From assembly GCA_016859345.1 (NCBI GenBank), contig CM029118.1, positions 30,100,501-30,164,500 on the forward strand: 64,000 nucleotides of DNA. The letters are read 5' to 3'. This DNA is from Istiophorus platypterus. Lineage: Eukaryota; Chordata; Actinopteri; Istiophoriformes; Istiophoridae. Positions 48,892-61,410 of this stretch are shown in pieces (within the stretch, counting starts at the first letter, position 1; every line of letters begins with the position of its first letter). The notes below the pieces were generated by a model. That model made no database searches. It was given only the letters and a program-made list of their open reading frames with translations, and was not told the origin of the DNA. Position numbers and translations under genes: made by a program.

Positions 48892-50481
48892 GTCAGTTAA
48901 GAACTTTTACTCAAGCTTAGTTTTTTGTTCCTCTTCTTAGTTGTATTTGTAAGGAACATAATTTAACAAATAGTTAGATGTTTTCAGAAATAAACTCGTT
49001 TGCAACCATGTTAAGAATTATATAAGTAGACTGATACCCCTCTTATGACTGCAAGGTAAATATGAAGCTACAGCCACAAGCCAGTTAGCTTGGTGCAAAG
49101 CAGGGGGAAACAGCTAATCTCTGTCTAAAGGTAGCAAAGCCCAAATACCAGTTTAATATCTGTAATAATCTGAGTGTAACAGCTAGTAGTTGGGGTATGA
49201 CTTGGCTAGGTGGAGAAATTTCATGAAGTCTCTGCTGGTTGCCTGCAACTTCATAGCAATGACAGGACTTCAGCTCTAGAACAGAGCCAGTTTAGCCATT
49301 TCCCTGCTCCCAGTCCTTTGTGCACTGCAAGGTTCATGAGCTGCTAGCAACAGCTTCATATTTAGTGTACAGACATGAGTGTGTTATTCTTCTCATTTAT
49401 CTCTCGACAAGAAAGAAAATAAGCAGATTTCCCAAAATGTCCATCTGTTCTCTCAAAGAAATACAGTATGTTGCCTTTTGATTAACCATATTGATAAAAA
49501 GTTAGCTCAGAGCTAACTTTTATTTTTGATCCCTCGGCCAACCATGATTAAAACAGCCACACCTTGTACAAGATTAAACAAAATTTTGTAGACATTACAA
49601 AACATTACTTATATGTAACACATACAAACACATACACATACAATGGCTATAAACTAAATTCAAAAAACAGAAATATATGAAGCTCAAAAATCCTGTAAAT
49701 CCACGACAAGTGGCCAAATTTTAGATTTGTTACAGATTGTTACTGATCCATGACTGGCAGGGAACTCCACTAGCATTGCTCAGGTTCACATCAGGCAGGT
49801 TGTTCCTCTCACTCATCCCCTTCCAAGTTTCCCTGTTATCGCCATGTGAGTGTTAAATTGCAGAACTACAGCATCCAAGCACCCAGGTTTCTCTGGTCAT
49901 GTTCAAACAAAATCATTACAAAAAAAAAGATAAAAAGCAATGAATACCTTTGTCAAAAAAAACTCCAAAATGACTCTTTGTACAATCACAGTTAGACCCA
50001 TTAGGTTCCAATAAAAATGAAAGCCACTAAGAACCTAATCATTCAATTATTTCACACCATTGATGTGTGCCAGGAGTCAACAGGAAGTCAGCCAGCTCAG
50101 CCAAGTAAGGTCTCTAAATTTCACGCTCAATGGCCACAAAAACATGGAGGCATAAACACCATTTTCAGCAAATGCATTTGTTGAGAAGCCTTCATTTGAA
50201 TGATTAGGGTGCAATCTTAGAAAATAATTCATTGTCCCTATCAGGTTGATGGTGGAGCCTGTACCCAGAGATTCCAAAAAGGATAGCTGAGTCATGGTCA
50301 GAGTCTTCTTCACAATGCACAGTTTCTTGGCAAGGAGTTAGTTTATAGAACATGGAAGGAGCAAAAAATTAGATTTTAGGCTATGGAAAGTTGATATATT
50401 TCAGTCAATTTTGGGACAGAGGACATGCCCCAGTGTGACATCCTGCCAGCTTGTGAACTGAACATGCCTTTTCCCTTCCAG
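48892..50481 (+). other. cemip: cemip intron 12 (1.6 kb)
   Basis: Donor GTCAGT; acceptor ttttcccttccag. Contains an 11-bp inverted repeat at 49497-49521. No transposon was recognised. A 78-codon minus-strand open frame (50077-50313) is unrecognised and not supported. Confidence 0.85.
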
Positions 50482-50687
50482 GTAAAGGATGTGGTGGGCT
50501 ATGACACGCTAGGGCACTGTTTCTTCACAGAGGATGGTCCAGAGGAGAGGAACACCTTTGACCACTGTCTGGGTCTGATGGTACGAGCAGGAACTCTGCT
50601 GCCTTCTGACAGAGATAGCAAAATGTGCCGTGTCATCACTGAAGGAGCTTACCCAGGATATGTAGCCAACCCACGCCAGGACTGCAG
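50482..50687 (+). CDS. cemip: cemip coding exon 13: PbH1 beta-helix (residues 597-664)
   Basis: Acceptor ttttcccttccag|GT; donor CAG|GTAAGG. Enters phase 0, leaves phase 2. The product V-K-D-V-V-G-Y-D-T-L-G-H followed by F-F-T-E-D-G-P-E-E-R-N-T-F-D-H-C-L-G-L and L-P-S-D-R-D-S-K-M-C is almost identical to mammalian CEMIP. It is among the most conserved stretches of the window and forms part of the beta-helix. The acceptor sequence CAG|GTAAAG also resembles a donor site, but the strong pyrimidine tract and the frame show acceptor use. Confidence 0.97.
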
Positions 50688-51249
50688 GTAAGGACATTCA
50701 CCCTCTTCAGTCCCATGGTTAAGTTCCAAGGTTTTGAAAAGTACAAAATAGGTCTGGCTGAACTTTGAATATTTCCATTTGTTGGAATGCAACCATGATA
50801 AATGTATCTTGTCTGATGTAATTTAATGAAGCATTAAAATTTGCAAATAGCAACTTACCTATTTGTAGTATATTGCCATGGAGTAAATGTGTTTTTCAAA
50901 CTGAATCTTCAGAGGAAATATTTATACAAGGTGTTCAAACTAAAGCAGGAATAAGCAACAACACAGAACAAGTGATTAAATTCCCACTGGTACAGCGCAG
51001 TAGTACAATACAATAGCTCAAACTGACTTCAACTCCATGTGGACTCATCTGTCCATTTGGTGATCAAACTAATTTGTGTAGCATGCAACAAAGACACCAC
51101 TGATTCAACCATTTGTTTCTACTGTTGCCAACTTTTCTAAAGTTGTGAAATCCTGAAAGGTTTTCTTTATTTCCTAACAGTGTAAAATGCTGCTCTGATA
51201 AATGACAGTGAACATACGATATGATCAACCATGCCCTTGCTGATCATAT

Positions 51250-51618
51250 TTACTTATTTGTGATATCCACAGGACCTGTTACATCCACATAGGGAGTGTA
51301 ATTATGAAATGTTGCTAATGATAATGTAGCTTCAGTAGTCTCCCTTACACCTAATACACAGACAATACATCCATCACAATCTCTGGACTGTGAAGTTTCA
51401 TTTTTGAGAGTATTGCAGAGTTTATTGGTGATCCACCAAACCAGCACGCCTCCAGTACCACAGTATTGATTAAAATAATATATAAATGTAACTGGTTTTA
51501 ATGCTGTTGCAAATGTCTGTGTGCATTGAATAAAGATGCCCAACAAGACACTTTCACATGCAAGCAGAGAAACTCTTTTTTGACCTGGGAGACTGTCAAG
51601 AAGCACAAATGCAGACAC
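51250..51618 (-). other. unrecognised open reading frame in intron 13 (122 codons)
   Basis: A minus-strand open frame from 51618 with hydrophobic stretches (for example L-L-A-C-E-S-V-L-L-G-I-F) and no recognised domain. No promoter, splice site or poly(A) signal argues for a gene. Most likely a chance frame or an old repeat fragment. Confidence 0.12.
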
Positions 51619-54600
51619 AAAGAAATAAACAATGATTTCCCCCTATTTCTTACAAGATACAAGAAAACAAATCATTAGCAGTACCAGAATGATCTCGAAG
51701 AAAAGAAATTCACAATTTGAAAGGGCAGAGGCTGAACACAAATTGGTAATAGCTATTGATCATTATTTAAAGCTCTCCCTCTTCCCCTTTCTTTCTCAGA
51801 CACACATATAGACACACTCACACACGCGCACACACAATTTTCATTTGACTCTAGTACCATTTTGTTATTATCTATCTAGGTATATGAAGTTCACATCTTG
51901 TGAATGCTACTAAATTATCAGCAAATGCGCTTGCCAAATATGTTAATTAACAACACATCCTCATTACGTAAATAGAAAAAAGTTGTATTTCCTACAAAAT
52001 GTATTTGCTGTTGCAGTTTAGTTGTATCCTGTATAAATGTAATTTTTAGAGGACAGCATTGGCTGATATCTGATATTTATTAATGTTAAACATGATAAAT
52101 CAAAGTAGAAACTATTGAAAAAGTTGCTACTTGTAACTTCAGATATGTGCTGAAAATCGTCAGATTCGAACTAGCTTCAGTGTCAAAAGTTCTCCATGGC
52201 ATTCCCTTTTTTCATTATGGAGCAAACAGGAACTGATCCTTAACCTGATTTTTCAAATGGTTTTGAACCACATTAGATGTGCAGTGCAGCATATTTACCT
52301 CCTGATCCAATCTTGAAGTTTTCAATTTGAGGACAGTAAAATGGAAAAAATGAGAAGCTGAGTTTAGGGAATCATTTTTTGATAATAAACCAGCTTTATT
52401 TATTCAAAGACTCCCATAATTTACACAACCTTGGGTTTTTGAATATTATGTAATAATGCCCAGTAATCTCTCCCACTTCTATTTCTACTAATCTTTTCAA
52501 CAAGGAAATTTAATTTTTACAGTTTTTATTTGAGAATATAATAAAATTAATGTACATGGTTCAAATATTAGGTTCTTTTGCATTTTTCTCAAGCAGCTAA
52601 ACTAAGCAAGCAGCTAAACTAAGCATATGTATACTACAAATTGTATCACTGTAGAACATGCACAGGATCTCCCCCATCTGACCCATTTATGGAAGACCTC
52701 AAGCCCTGACCTGCACCCCATATTACACATTATCAAAATGGCTCAGAGCTGACTGCTGGTGTGGGCAGAAAAATAAAAGCTTATATCAATCTGAGGTGTC
52801 CAATGGACACACACACAATATGCAAAGGATAATGGTAACATTTTAGGATCTGAACATTTTGATGACGTGTTAATATAAAGTTAACAATTGAAAATCTTAC
52901 CCTGAATTCTGAGTACAGATCCAGAAGCCGGTCTTTGAGGTGCTCTGTTACACTGTGTGCATATTGGCTTTTGGTTTTCTGTAACTTGTCCCTGATGATC
53001 CACCTATTTTTTTTCTGTAAGTCACAACAGACCCCTTACTGCACTCGCACTTTCAGCCACCATTTAATTTGTTGTTATTGCTTGTGTCTGCCTTCCTCCT
53101 TCTTCTTCCCTTTGCTTTTGATGTCAGTCTAGAGCATAGGATTATTATGCTGGTACCAAATCGTTTGTTTGATATCTAGTGTTTGAACTGCAATGCGTCA
53201 CTCTCAAACATCAACAACTAACTGTAAATGACTGGGTAGTTTGTATCTAATTTTCCCATTTTTTTTCTCCCTTCAACGTTATGATAGGCTGCTATGATTA
53301 ATTACACAAATGTACAACATAGTTGATCAATCAGTGTCCCCTCATAAATTTAGGGATGCACAATGCTTGGTGCGACATAGTTATTAGCCAATAAAAACTT
53401 AAAAAGGTCATTATCAGCATTGGTAGATATGAAATTTTCCACCAACAAGCCTGGTCAATAAGGTGATGCATTGACAATGCAAACTCGACTCAGCTAAATC
53501 TGCATTAGCTCTAATAATAAGCTTCAATATGTCCATATGAATGTATTTTGAAGTATCTAAAGAAAATCACAAAATCTCTATTTCAAATGTTTTTAAAGCA
53601 CCAGTGATGCACGGAGCGGTAAAACAACACTCCTTTAAAACTACTAGTTTAATGCATAATCATCTTTATCATCCTGAACAGCACAAAGACTTTCTGAAAA
53701 GTAGGAAAGAAAAACAATGGGTCCAGCAAACACCTTTCAGCAGCCTGTACTTAAGCTTTTGCACCTTCAGGTGGTGGCTGCTATATTTCTTAGCTTTGTT
53801 AAATGACTGAACAACAAAATTAGCACAGGTGTTTTACAGTGAAAATTTGCGACAGAAGTGATAGATGAAAAGAAAAATTGATTGGATTGCTAAAAGGCAG
53901 AGATGTTCATTTTTTGCAGAAAAATCTACCTTTGCTATTAAAAAATAGTGATAGACCTGTCAGTTGATGATGTGTGTCATCCTCATTAAATTAGGCTAAA
54001 AAGGATTGCAAGTACTAAAGTTCAAGTTCAAGAATTAAATCTCATATTTTGTATTCTAGAGAGCTCACTGTTTGTCAGTCACCGGTTTGTTACAGTGCAG
54101 TTGTTGCTCACAGAAACAGGCATACGGTTCTTAATTTTACTGTTATAGCTTTACTGTTGCTGTCCAAGTTGAAATGATTCCAAATTGAAATGATTCCCTT
54201 TCTTATTTTTCAGCAGTGAATGTCTACATAAGTAAAAGGATACATTCAGGGTAGATTCAAATGTTGTTTTTCTTGTTTTATGTCTATCTGCATATATTAG
54301 TATCTGCAATTGTCCAAAAAGAATTTGAAAATTTTGGCATATCGAATATTGACAAAAATCCAATATTGAGCATCCTTTGCTAAATCAGACACCTCACTCT
54401 CCTTGGCATCATAGAACTTATTGTATGAGATTTTAAATTTAATGGAGGATAAGCCCCTGCTACATAGAGACAGGATTAATGTTTTTCCACCCTGGACGAC
54501 TGGAGCAATACAAGATCTAGGTTGTAACCCCCAGTGCAACAGTGATGCCAGCTTGTTTCCCTGATGCTTAAAGGCCATGTTTATGAGAAATATGCTGAGT

Positions 54601-54764
54601 TGAAAATTAACAGAATATACCAGAATTTTCCTTAAAGAGAATTGTAATCTTTTTTCTTGGTGAAAGCATAGGTAATTTTTTCAGATGAGGCAGCTCTCCT
54701 TCACTATAAAATGCTTGCCCATAGATGTGACAATCACAATAGATTGTTATTTGTCTTAATGTGT

Positions 54765-54850
54765 TAGCCCTGTAATTGGCTGGTGGCTTGTCCACGCTTT
54801 AGTGCATGATGGGACAGGCTCCAAAACACCTGAACACCTGCACAGATAAA
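54765..54850 (+). repeat. LINE-tail-like repeat fragment
   Basis: 'ctgtaattggctggtggcttgtcc' followed by 'atgatgggacaggctccaa' parallels the fish retroelement tail 'gattggcgacctgtccagg...agctgggataggctccag'. Short and diverged. Confidence 0.45.
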
Positions 54851-56028
54851 TACAGATGCAGATAGTAGCCCTCTCCTACAGCCTTAAACTTCAGACAGTA
54901 CAGCTGTCTTAAAAACATGTATCGTAACTGTTTATTCTTATTCTTGCTGTAATAATTCCTCCTCCCTATTCTGGCCAATAAAGATATCTTCCTAATCTGC
55001 CTTCAGTGTAAGTAATGGGAGGTAAAATTTATGGAGCTCCTGTGTCAAAAATGTACGAGATTCTAAAATTTCTCTGAAGTTAATATGAGGTTTCAGTTGT
55101 CGGAGTTAATAAAATCAAATCTGTATCTTCCAAAGGTACAGTCTCTCTAGAACAAAATTCTGTCTTTGTTTTTTCCTGGGCAATGTTTACTTGTTGAGCT
55201 GCAGTGGGGAGAGAGGAAAAGAAAAGGAATTTTACCCCCAAAAATCTGTGAATTTGGAAAAAACCCACATGATTCGCCTTTGTCAGACTGTTAAAGTCTT
55301 GTATTAGCTAAAGCTAAAGTTCAGAAACTAATTCTAAACTATTTTTACATTTTATACTTTTTACATAAAACAACTATGAATTTTGTCTCCAGTCATTTAA
55401 TAATAATTTAGATCCAGTTAAGAAGTTGCAAAGTGATAGTGATAGGGATTATGGCTATTTGAGGGGAACTGGAGATTATGTTTCCCTTTCTTTCAAATTA
55501 CTGTATCACCACCCTCTTTTTCTTTTTGGCTGGACTGCATCACGACTGTTTTTTTTTTAATGTCTGACTGTTTTGTTACTGTCTGGTTCATGTTGAGGGG
55601 AAGTTGCAACAGGACATTAGGCTCTGGGGAAAGTGGCAGACAGGGAATGTCTATCCATCAGCAATTGGTTATTTTAATGACACTGCAACCACCTTCCAAG
55701 TCAGCCAGTCAGTATTTAGTGTAGGGCATGGTAATGACAGGACGTTAGCAACAGATGCCCCAGTGAAGGCAAAGCACCATAGTCATGGTAGTCCTGGCGG
55801 CAAGAACTAGGGCAGGCAATATAAATTTGGATACAGCAGTATAATAAGAACAGCTCTCAAGTAGGACTGGGTTACCTTTGTTCATACCCAGGTAGCTGCT
55901 GAAAAAACTGCATCATTCATGAACAAAACATCACTACAAACTACTGCTAACATGGCTCTCTGCACTACTGCCATGCATAAACACTCACAAAAACACTTGT
56001 ACTATTAACTTTGTTAGGACATGCAAAG

Positions 56029-56030
<2 letters not shown>

Positions 56031-56080
<50 letters not shown>
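56031..56080. repeat. (CA)n microsatellite, about 50 bp
   Basis: Pure AC repeat of about 24 units. The open frame that includes it is an artefact. Confidence 0.97.
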
Positions 56081-56082
<2 letters not shown>

Positions 56083-57311
56083 ACCAGTAGGTTGCCTGTT
56101 TTCCCTCCTGCACCTTCATTTTGTCAGAGAGGCATTATATTTAAAGTATAAAGTTGCAGCTCAGAATATAAAGCAGTGTAATCCATGTCACATGACTTTT
56201 TATCTCACCACACTGACTGTGCCTTCAGCTGCAGAGCACAAAGGCCAAGGTTAGGGATGCATAATGGCACTGGCTTTCACTGATACGGAGTCATTCACAT
56301 GCTCTCCAACATGTGGATACTGGAAGGATTTGCTGTTTCTAACTTTCCCTTCATTTTTTTCTTTTTTCCTTTCCTCTTTCGTCTCCTAATTTATCCAGTT
56401 ATAACTGCCTGGTAATACACAATGAACTATACTTGCATTATAAAAAGGCTTTTTGTCCAATTTGTCTGGATCATTGTGTTCTGTAATGGTTTCCAAATCC
56501 CTGTGTATTTATTATGTGGTTCACAAATTCCAATTTAATCAAACATGATTGGACTAACAATGTTCCCCACTGTAAGATTTCTGATGATTAATTTCCACTC
56601 AGCTTTCATGCTCCCTTGTGGCTCCTTTTGTCTCTTCCCCCATCATTGCTGAGTTGTGTATGTGTTGACTTTAAATGCTTAGATGAGAACAATACATTTT
56701 AGTCAGATTTGCCAGGAGCAAGAGACATGTAGGCTGCTTGAGGAGGATTAAAACTGTCATTTAAACTGAGCCAGATGAATGTGCTGGGCCTAAATGCTTC
56801 TTGACTGAGTGAGTGTGTGTGTATGTCTGTGTCCTTGAGCATGCATTTGCAAATCATCCATCTCCGTCAGAGAAAACAACAAGACATAGCAGTTGGTTGT
56901 GTTTTCAAGAACTAGTTCCTTAGCTGAAGGAGGCATGCACACTCACAAACACATACAAAAAGTTGTTCTTCTACAAGGCCAAACAGAACTGCATTAGTAC
57001 ACTAGTGTACCTGACTGAAAAAAGAGCAGTTTCCTAAATGCAAAAAGTAAATGAGTGTGTGTGCTTGCGTGTGTTTGTTTTATGACGGTTAGATTATTGA
57101 AACTAGTTAATCTTTGATATGGCCAGTAATAGAACTGCATTTGAATTTAATTCAAACAAGCATGTACAGTAAGTTACAGTAACAGACTGCCACCTCCCTT
57201 CTCATTTTTCCAAACCAAATCGTGGTTGGCTGCTGTCTCCCCCTGCTGTTTTCTGACGGTGCAGACATTGTGCACACCCCTCTGTACATTTCAGTCAGAA
57301 ATTTTAAGATT

Positions 57312-57706
57312 GTCACACTAAAGCCAGGAACTCAGGGGAAAGGGCCCGAATACAGACAGACAAGACAGGCTGATGCGGTGAAGGTGTTTTAATATACAAG
57401 ATCAGGCTAAGAGGTGGATTGGTGGATGAATAGGTAGGAAAGTTGATTGGCAAACCGGCAGAATCAAGCAACAGAATTATTTGTTGTGGAGCGGAGGGGT
57501 CATACACAGACAAACTTACAAGGAGTGAAAGGATTACAGAGACTTATATCACAGGCAAAACACACCGGGGCGGGGCAGACAATCACAGAAGCATGAAAAA
57601 AAAGTCACAAAGTAAAACAAACTATCAACCCACAATGGAGTAATTCCAAGTAAAACTAAGAGAAACTAAGAGAGTCTAAAGTCACTCAGAGGGGAGATCA
57701 TGACAA
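57312..57706. repeat. probable non-autonomous teleost repeat
   Basis: Layout recalls a common fish repeat that starts with 'gtcac...aggaactcaggg', contains 'aatacagacagacaagacagg', 'ttttaatatacaagatcagg' and an 'acacaggcaaaacaca'-type middle, and ends with 'gatcatgacaa'. GC is higher than in its surroundings. A related stretch in reverse orientation appears at 9975-10165. The class (DNA transposon or retroelement) is not certain. Confidence 0.4.
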
Positions 57707-57839
57707 GATTCTGAAGTGATTTCCCCACTGTCAAGCTAGGGGACATTCTGAGGCTAGACCAAACATTGGTACCACACTGTCCTGAAAAACCCAAGATTAT
57801 TTACGGTGATAACATTTTTAGTCATTCTAGAATTAGGTT

Positions 57840-58345
57840 TTTTTATGAATACTGATGTCAGTCTGTTTGTCAGTCCATCATTTTGGTCCAGGCTGAAAAA
57901 TATCAACAGATGGATTGGAATTTTGTACAGAGATTCATAGTCCAAAGAAGACGAATCCCACTGATTTTAGTTATTCCTGATTTTCCTCTCCTGTCTTGAG
58001 ACAGAGTCATCCGTCTTGATTGGATGGATTGCCATGAAATTTTAGCTAAATATTCAAGATCTTGGCAGGATAACTTCTAAAGACTTTGGTGACCCTCTGA
58101 CTCTTCCACTTAGTTAGTGATACATCTCTGAATCTACGTGATGGATTGACACAAAGTTTTGTATAGACATACAGAAATAGCCAACAGTATCCAAATGACT
58201 TTGGTGATTCCCTGAACTTTTATCAAGCACCGCTATTCAGTTTACTTTTTGGTTTTTACTTAGATATCTTGACAACTACTGATAGGTTTTCGTGAGCTTT
58301 GGAATAGATATTCATGGTTCTCCAAGGATGATTTTTAAGCTCTTT
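57840..58345. repeat. degenerate teleost interspersed repeat (family A, copy 3)
   Basis: Internally repetitive: 'atggattggaattttgtacag', 'gattgccatgaaatttta' and 'gatggattgacacaaagttttg' are successive variants of the same module. They are separated by 'gactttggtgaccctctgac' and 'gactttggtgattccctgaac' variants. This is the longest of the three family A copies and shows the module structure best. Confidence 0.6.
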
Positions 58346-60603
58346 TAACCCCTGAATTGTCTCTAGTGTCATTATCTCGTCAAGATTTTATTTTTTCATA
58401 TGCCCTGCCCTAAGTGACCTGACCAGGAAAAGCACATTTGAAAACAGGGTAGGATCAGAAAGAATCCATTATCATACATTATAGGTGGGCATTGTCGAGG
58501 ATTGTCTGTTTTTAGGGAAGTTTTATATGCCTGTTTTAATGTTGTGGCTGATTAGTATGTCTGGGATGTCACTGGTTATAATGACCAAAATACTATGGGT
58601 CAAATGTGCAGTGAGCAGTTAATCTGCAGGCGGGCAATGGACCACGTGAAATCTTTGCATCTATCTTCTGGGTACACAGCAGGTCACCAAGATACAAAAC
58701 GTCACAGTCTAATCTTATTGTTCAAATATGAATGTTGTTAAAATTCTTTCTTTCTGTAATATCGACATACTGCAACTGTTGTACATTTTAGGTTGGGTAA
58801 TATGCGTTTGGTTTAAAAAAGCATATATTGTTTGCTTAATCTACCCAGTCAATCACCCCAGCCTCCACACTCTTACTTTCCATTTCTCTACATAAATGAC
58901 ACACTTTTTCTTGTATAATCCTGCTGTTTTTTATCAGTGTGCTCAATGCCCTTGCACTCCCTTAAAAAGTATATTAGTCAAACATCCCCATGTCTTTGCT
59001 GTTGGATACTTTTTAATGACAGATTAAATTTTTTTTCAGCTGGTTGACTCTGTCCTGAATGAGAATGAATTATATTTTAAATTCTAATATTTTAAATTCA
59101 CTACAATTCTGCCAGTTAATTTAAAACTTGAATATATCTTCAGATATCCAAAAGCGGGCTTACCTGCAAAAACAGCATCAGAGTAAGGAAGGGTTTAGTA
59201 GAGGCAGAGGGAAAAAACAACCAAGAAAACCAAAATGGAGATTAGAGAGGGGGAAGTGGATAAAGGAGAGGTTTAAGGTGTAGTGCTGCCATGTGCTAAA
59301 ATGGTGTCGAGCTGTACTGCATGTCTGTCATTTCTATTCATATTCATACCTTAAGTTGCTTTTTCTCAGATACAGATCTTGCAAATAGAACTATAATGAG
59401 CATCTCATTATACATCATGCTTTAGTGAATGTTGTTTTCTGAGGTGCATACATACACAAAAAAAGAAACCCAGAAGATTTATACATTTATAAACATTTAT
59501 AAAAAAAAATATTTATTTAAAAAAAAGACATATCTGTGCTGTAGAGAAAGAACTGCTGAAAACATAAATGTAATGGTACGGTATTAAGATTACAATGAAA
59601 AGGTCTCTTCCCAGCAATCTCTATCTATGAACATATAAACAAATTGAGACTACTCACCATCTTTGTATGTACTGCAAGCGCTTCAAAGATGGTTAACAAG
59701 GCTCAGCTATGAACACAATGGAAGTATGTGGCTTACCGTGCACCCCTATATCATATAAACAAACCTGCTATATGGAAGCATCCAGGCCTGGATCCTCTCC
59801 AATGGCCAACACCTCAAAATATTGTTCAATGTGAGCATAAAGCCTTTGTCTGGAAATGTATGAGTACTGCAAATGTGTGAGCAAAAATGTGAGGTGTGAG
59901 TATGAAGCATGCAGGCTTGGTGGGATGTCTGTTGTCACACCCAGTCTGCTTAGTTTGCACAAGGTAGAGAACATAAAGCTTTACCTATCCTGTGACATCC
60001 TAGAGCAGCAAACTGAGGAGGCTGCAGACTTTTTTAGAATTTAAATCCCAATATCGGACAAAATAATAATTATTATTTTGGTGCTTTCAGATACATCTTA
60101 TGTTCTTCAGGGGAGCTAATTAATAGCGGAGGTGGAGTGTGGGGGATATCCGGTTTAAAACCAGAAGTTTTAAAACTTAAGTGGTGTATTACATTGTAAT
60201 AAACCTCAGTGAAACAGCAAGGACCCTGGACAAGGGACGAAATGAACACCCAACACAGACAACATCAGCTGTCTGTGAACATCAGACTAAAACTGCTAGC
60301 AGCAATGTCTACTTACAGGCTTTTCTGATGCAGCAATCTATTTAACATCATCCATACATCACCAGTGTCAACCCATCAGAAATGGCTCCTCTAAAATTAT
60401 TGTTGGACTTTGCTCCTCCTCATCCTGTCTGACAGAAAACACATCAAGGAGCCTCGGTTGAACCTTGATTGGGGCTGACTGGGACCTTGATTACAAAGAG
60501 CTGATTTAGTTCCAATCCAGACTGAACTGCTGCAGGATGTGATGGGTAGAGGAGTATATATCCTTGTTAACCTCTCTTCTTAATTATGCAGCTTTAACAG
60601 ATA

Positions 60604-60665
60604 CTCTACCGGTCCAAGGTTTTAGAACACCTCCATTTTTCCAGTTGTTATTAAAATCTACAAAA
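60604..60665. mobile_element. Tc1-like terminal fragment
   Basis: 'taccggtccaaggttttagaa' followed by 'cacctccatttttccag' matches the end of a widespread fish Tc1 family ('taccggtcaaaggttttagaacacc'). No internal part or second end is present nearby. Confidence 0.5.
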
Positions 60666-60699
60666 TGAAATGAATGAATTAATGAATGAACTTAATTTA

Positions 60700-61410
60700 T
60701 GAGAAAGTTTTTTGTACAAACAATGTAGTTCAAAGTGCTTCGCAGTTCAGAAGCACAAAAAACACCAAAAACACAGGCTTAAAATGTTTGAGGTTGAAAA
60801 GACTACAAAAGCACTATATTAGTTCAGACCATTTACCATTTAAAGCCAAGGTTAGAATTTGAAATAATACCAAGGTTTCCTTCTTGTGGTTGTGTCTGCA
60901 AGGCCAAATGTCACAGTTTATCAAGTACAGGATCCCCCTTATTTTTTTTAAGCTAAGCCTTAGGAAGTTCTTGGTCATTGGACAAAATATTTGGGTCATC
61001 TGGCTTCATGGACACATACAGTTGTGTTTCGTCAGCATAGCTGTGGTATTTCAGACCATGCTAACAAAATATCGTTCCTCTTACTTTTGTTACCAGTCAA
61101 CAGTCAATGTTTACTGTTTTAGATTTGTGCTCCCTGATTCTGGCATGGAAATTATTTCCAGTAATATACGATATGATTTAAACCCACTTAGAACTGAACA
61201 GGATAGACCAACCCACTTTTGAAGATGACTAAGGAAAAAAATGACGATCAATTGTGTTGAAGGTGGCACTAAGATTAAGGAGGGCAGATATGCTTTTATT
61301 CCGTGATCAGCATTTAACCTAAGACCACAGAAAACCTTGTGAGCTGTCCTCGTGTTATAATTCACTCTGAAGTCAGACTGAAATTTTTCAATAATGCCAT
61401 TCCTATAAGT
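60700..61410 (-). mobile_element. L2/Rex1-like LINE reverse-transcriptase remnant
   Basis: On the minus strand the motifs run in the proper order from 61400 down. First is F-Q-S-D-F-R-V-N-Y-N-T (family F-Q-S-G-F-R-x-x-H-S-T). Next is V-G-L-S-C-S-V-L-S-G-F-K-S-Y (family V-G-L-S-G-T-A-L-x-W-F-K-S-Y). Last is S-Y-A-D-E-T-Q-L-Y near 61025 (family C-Y-A-D-D-T-Q-L-Y, with the second catalytic Asp changed to Glu). Stops and frameshifts lie between. The element is dead and lies opposite to the gene. Confidence 0.8.
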
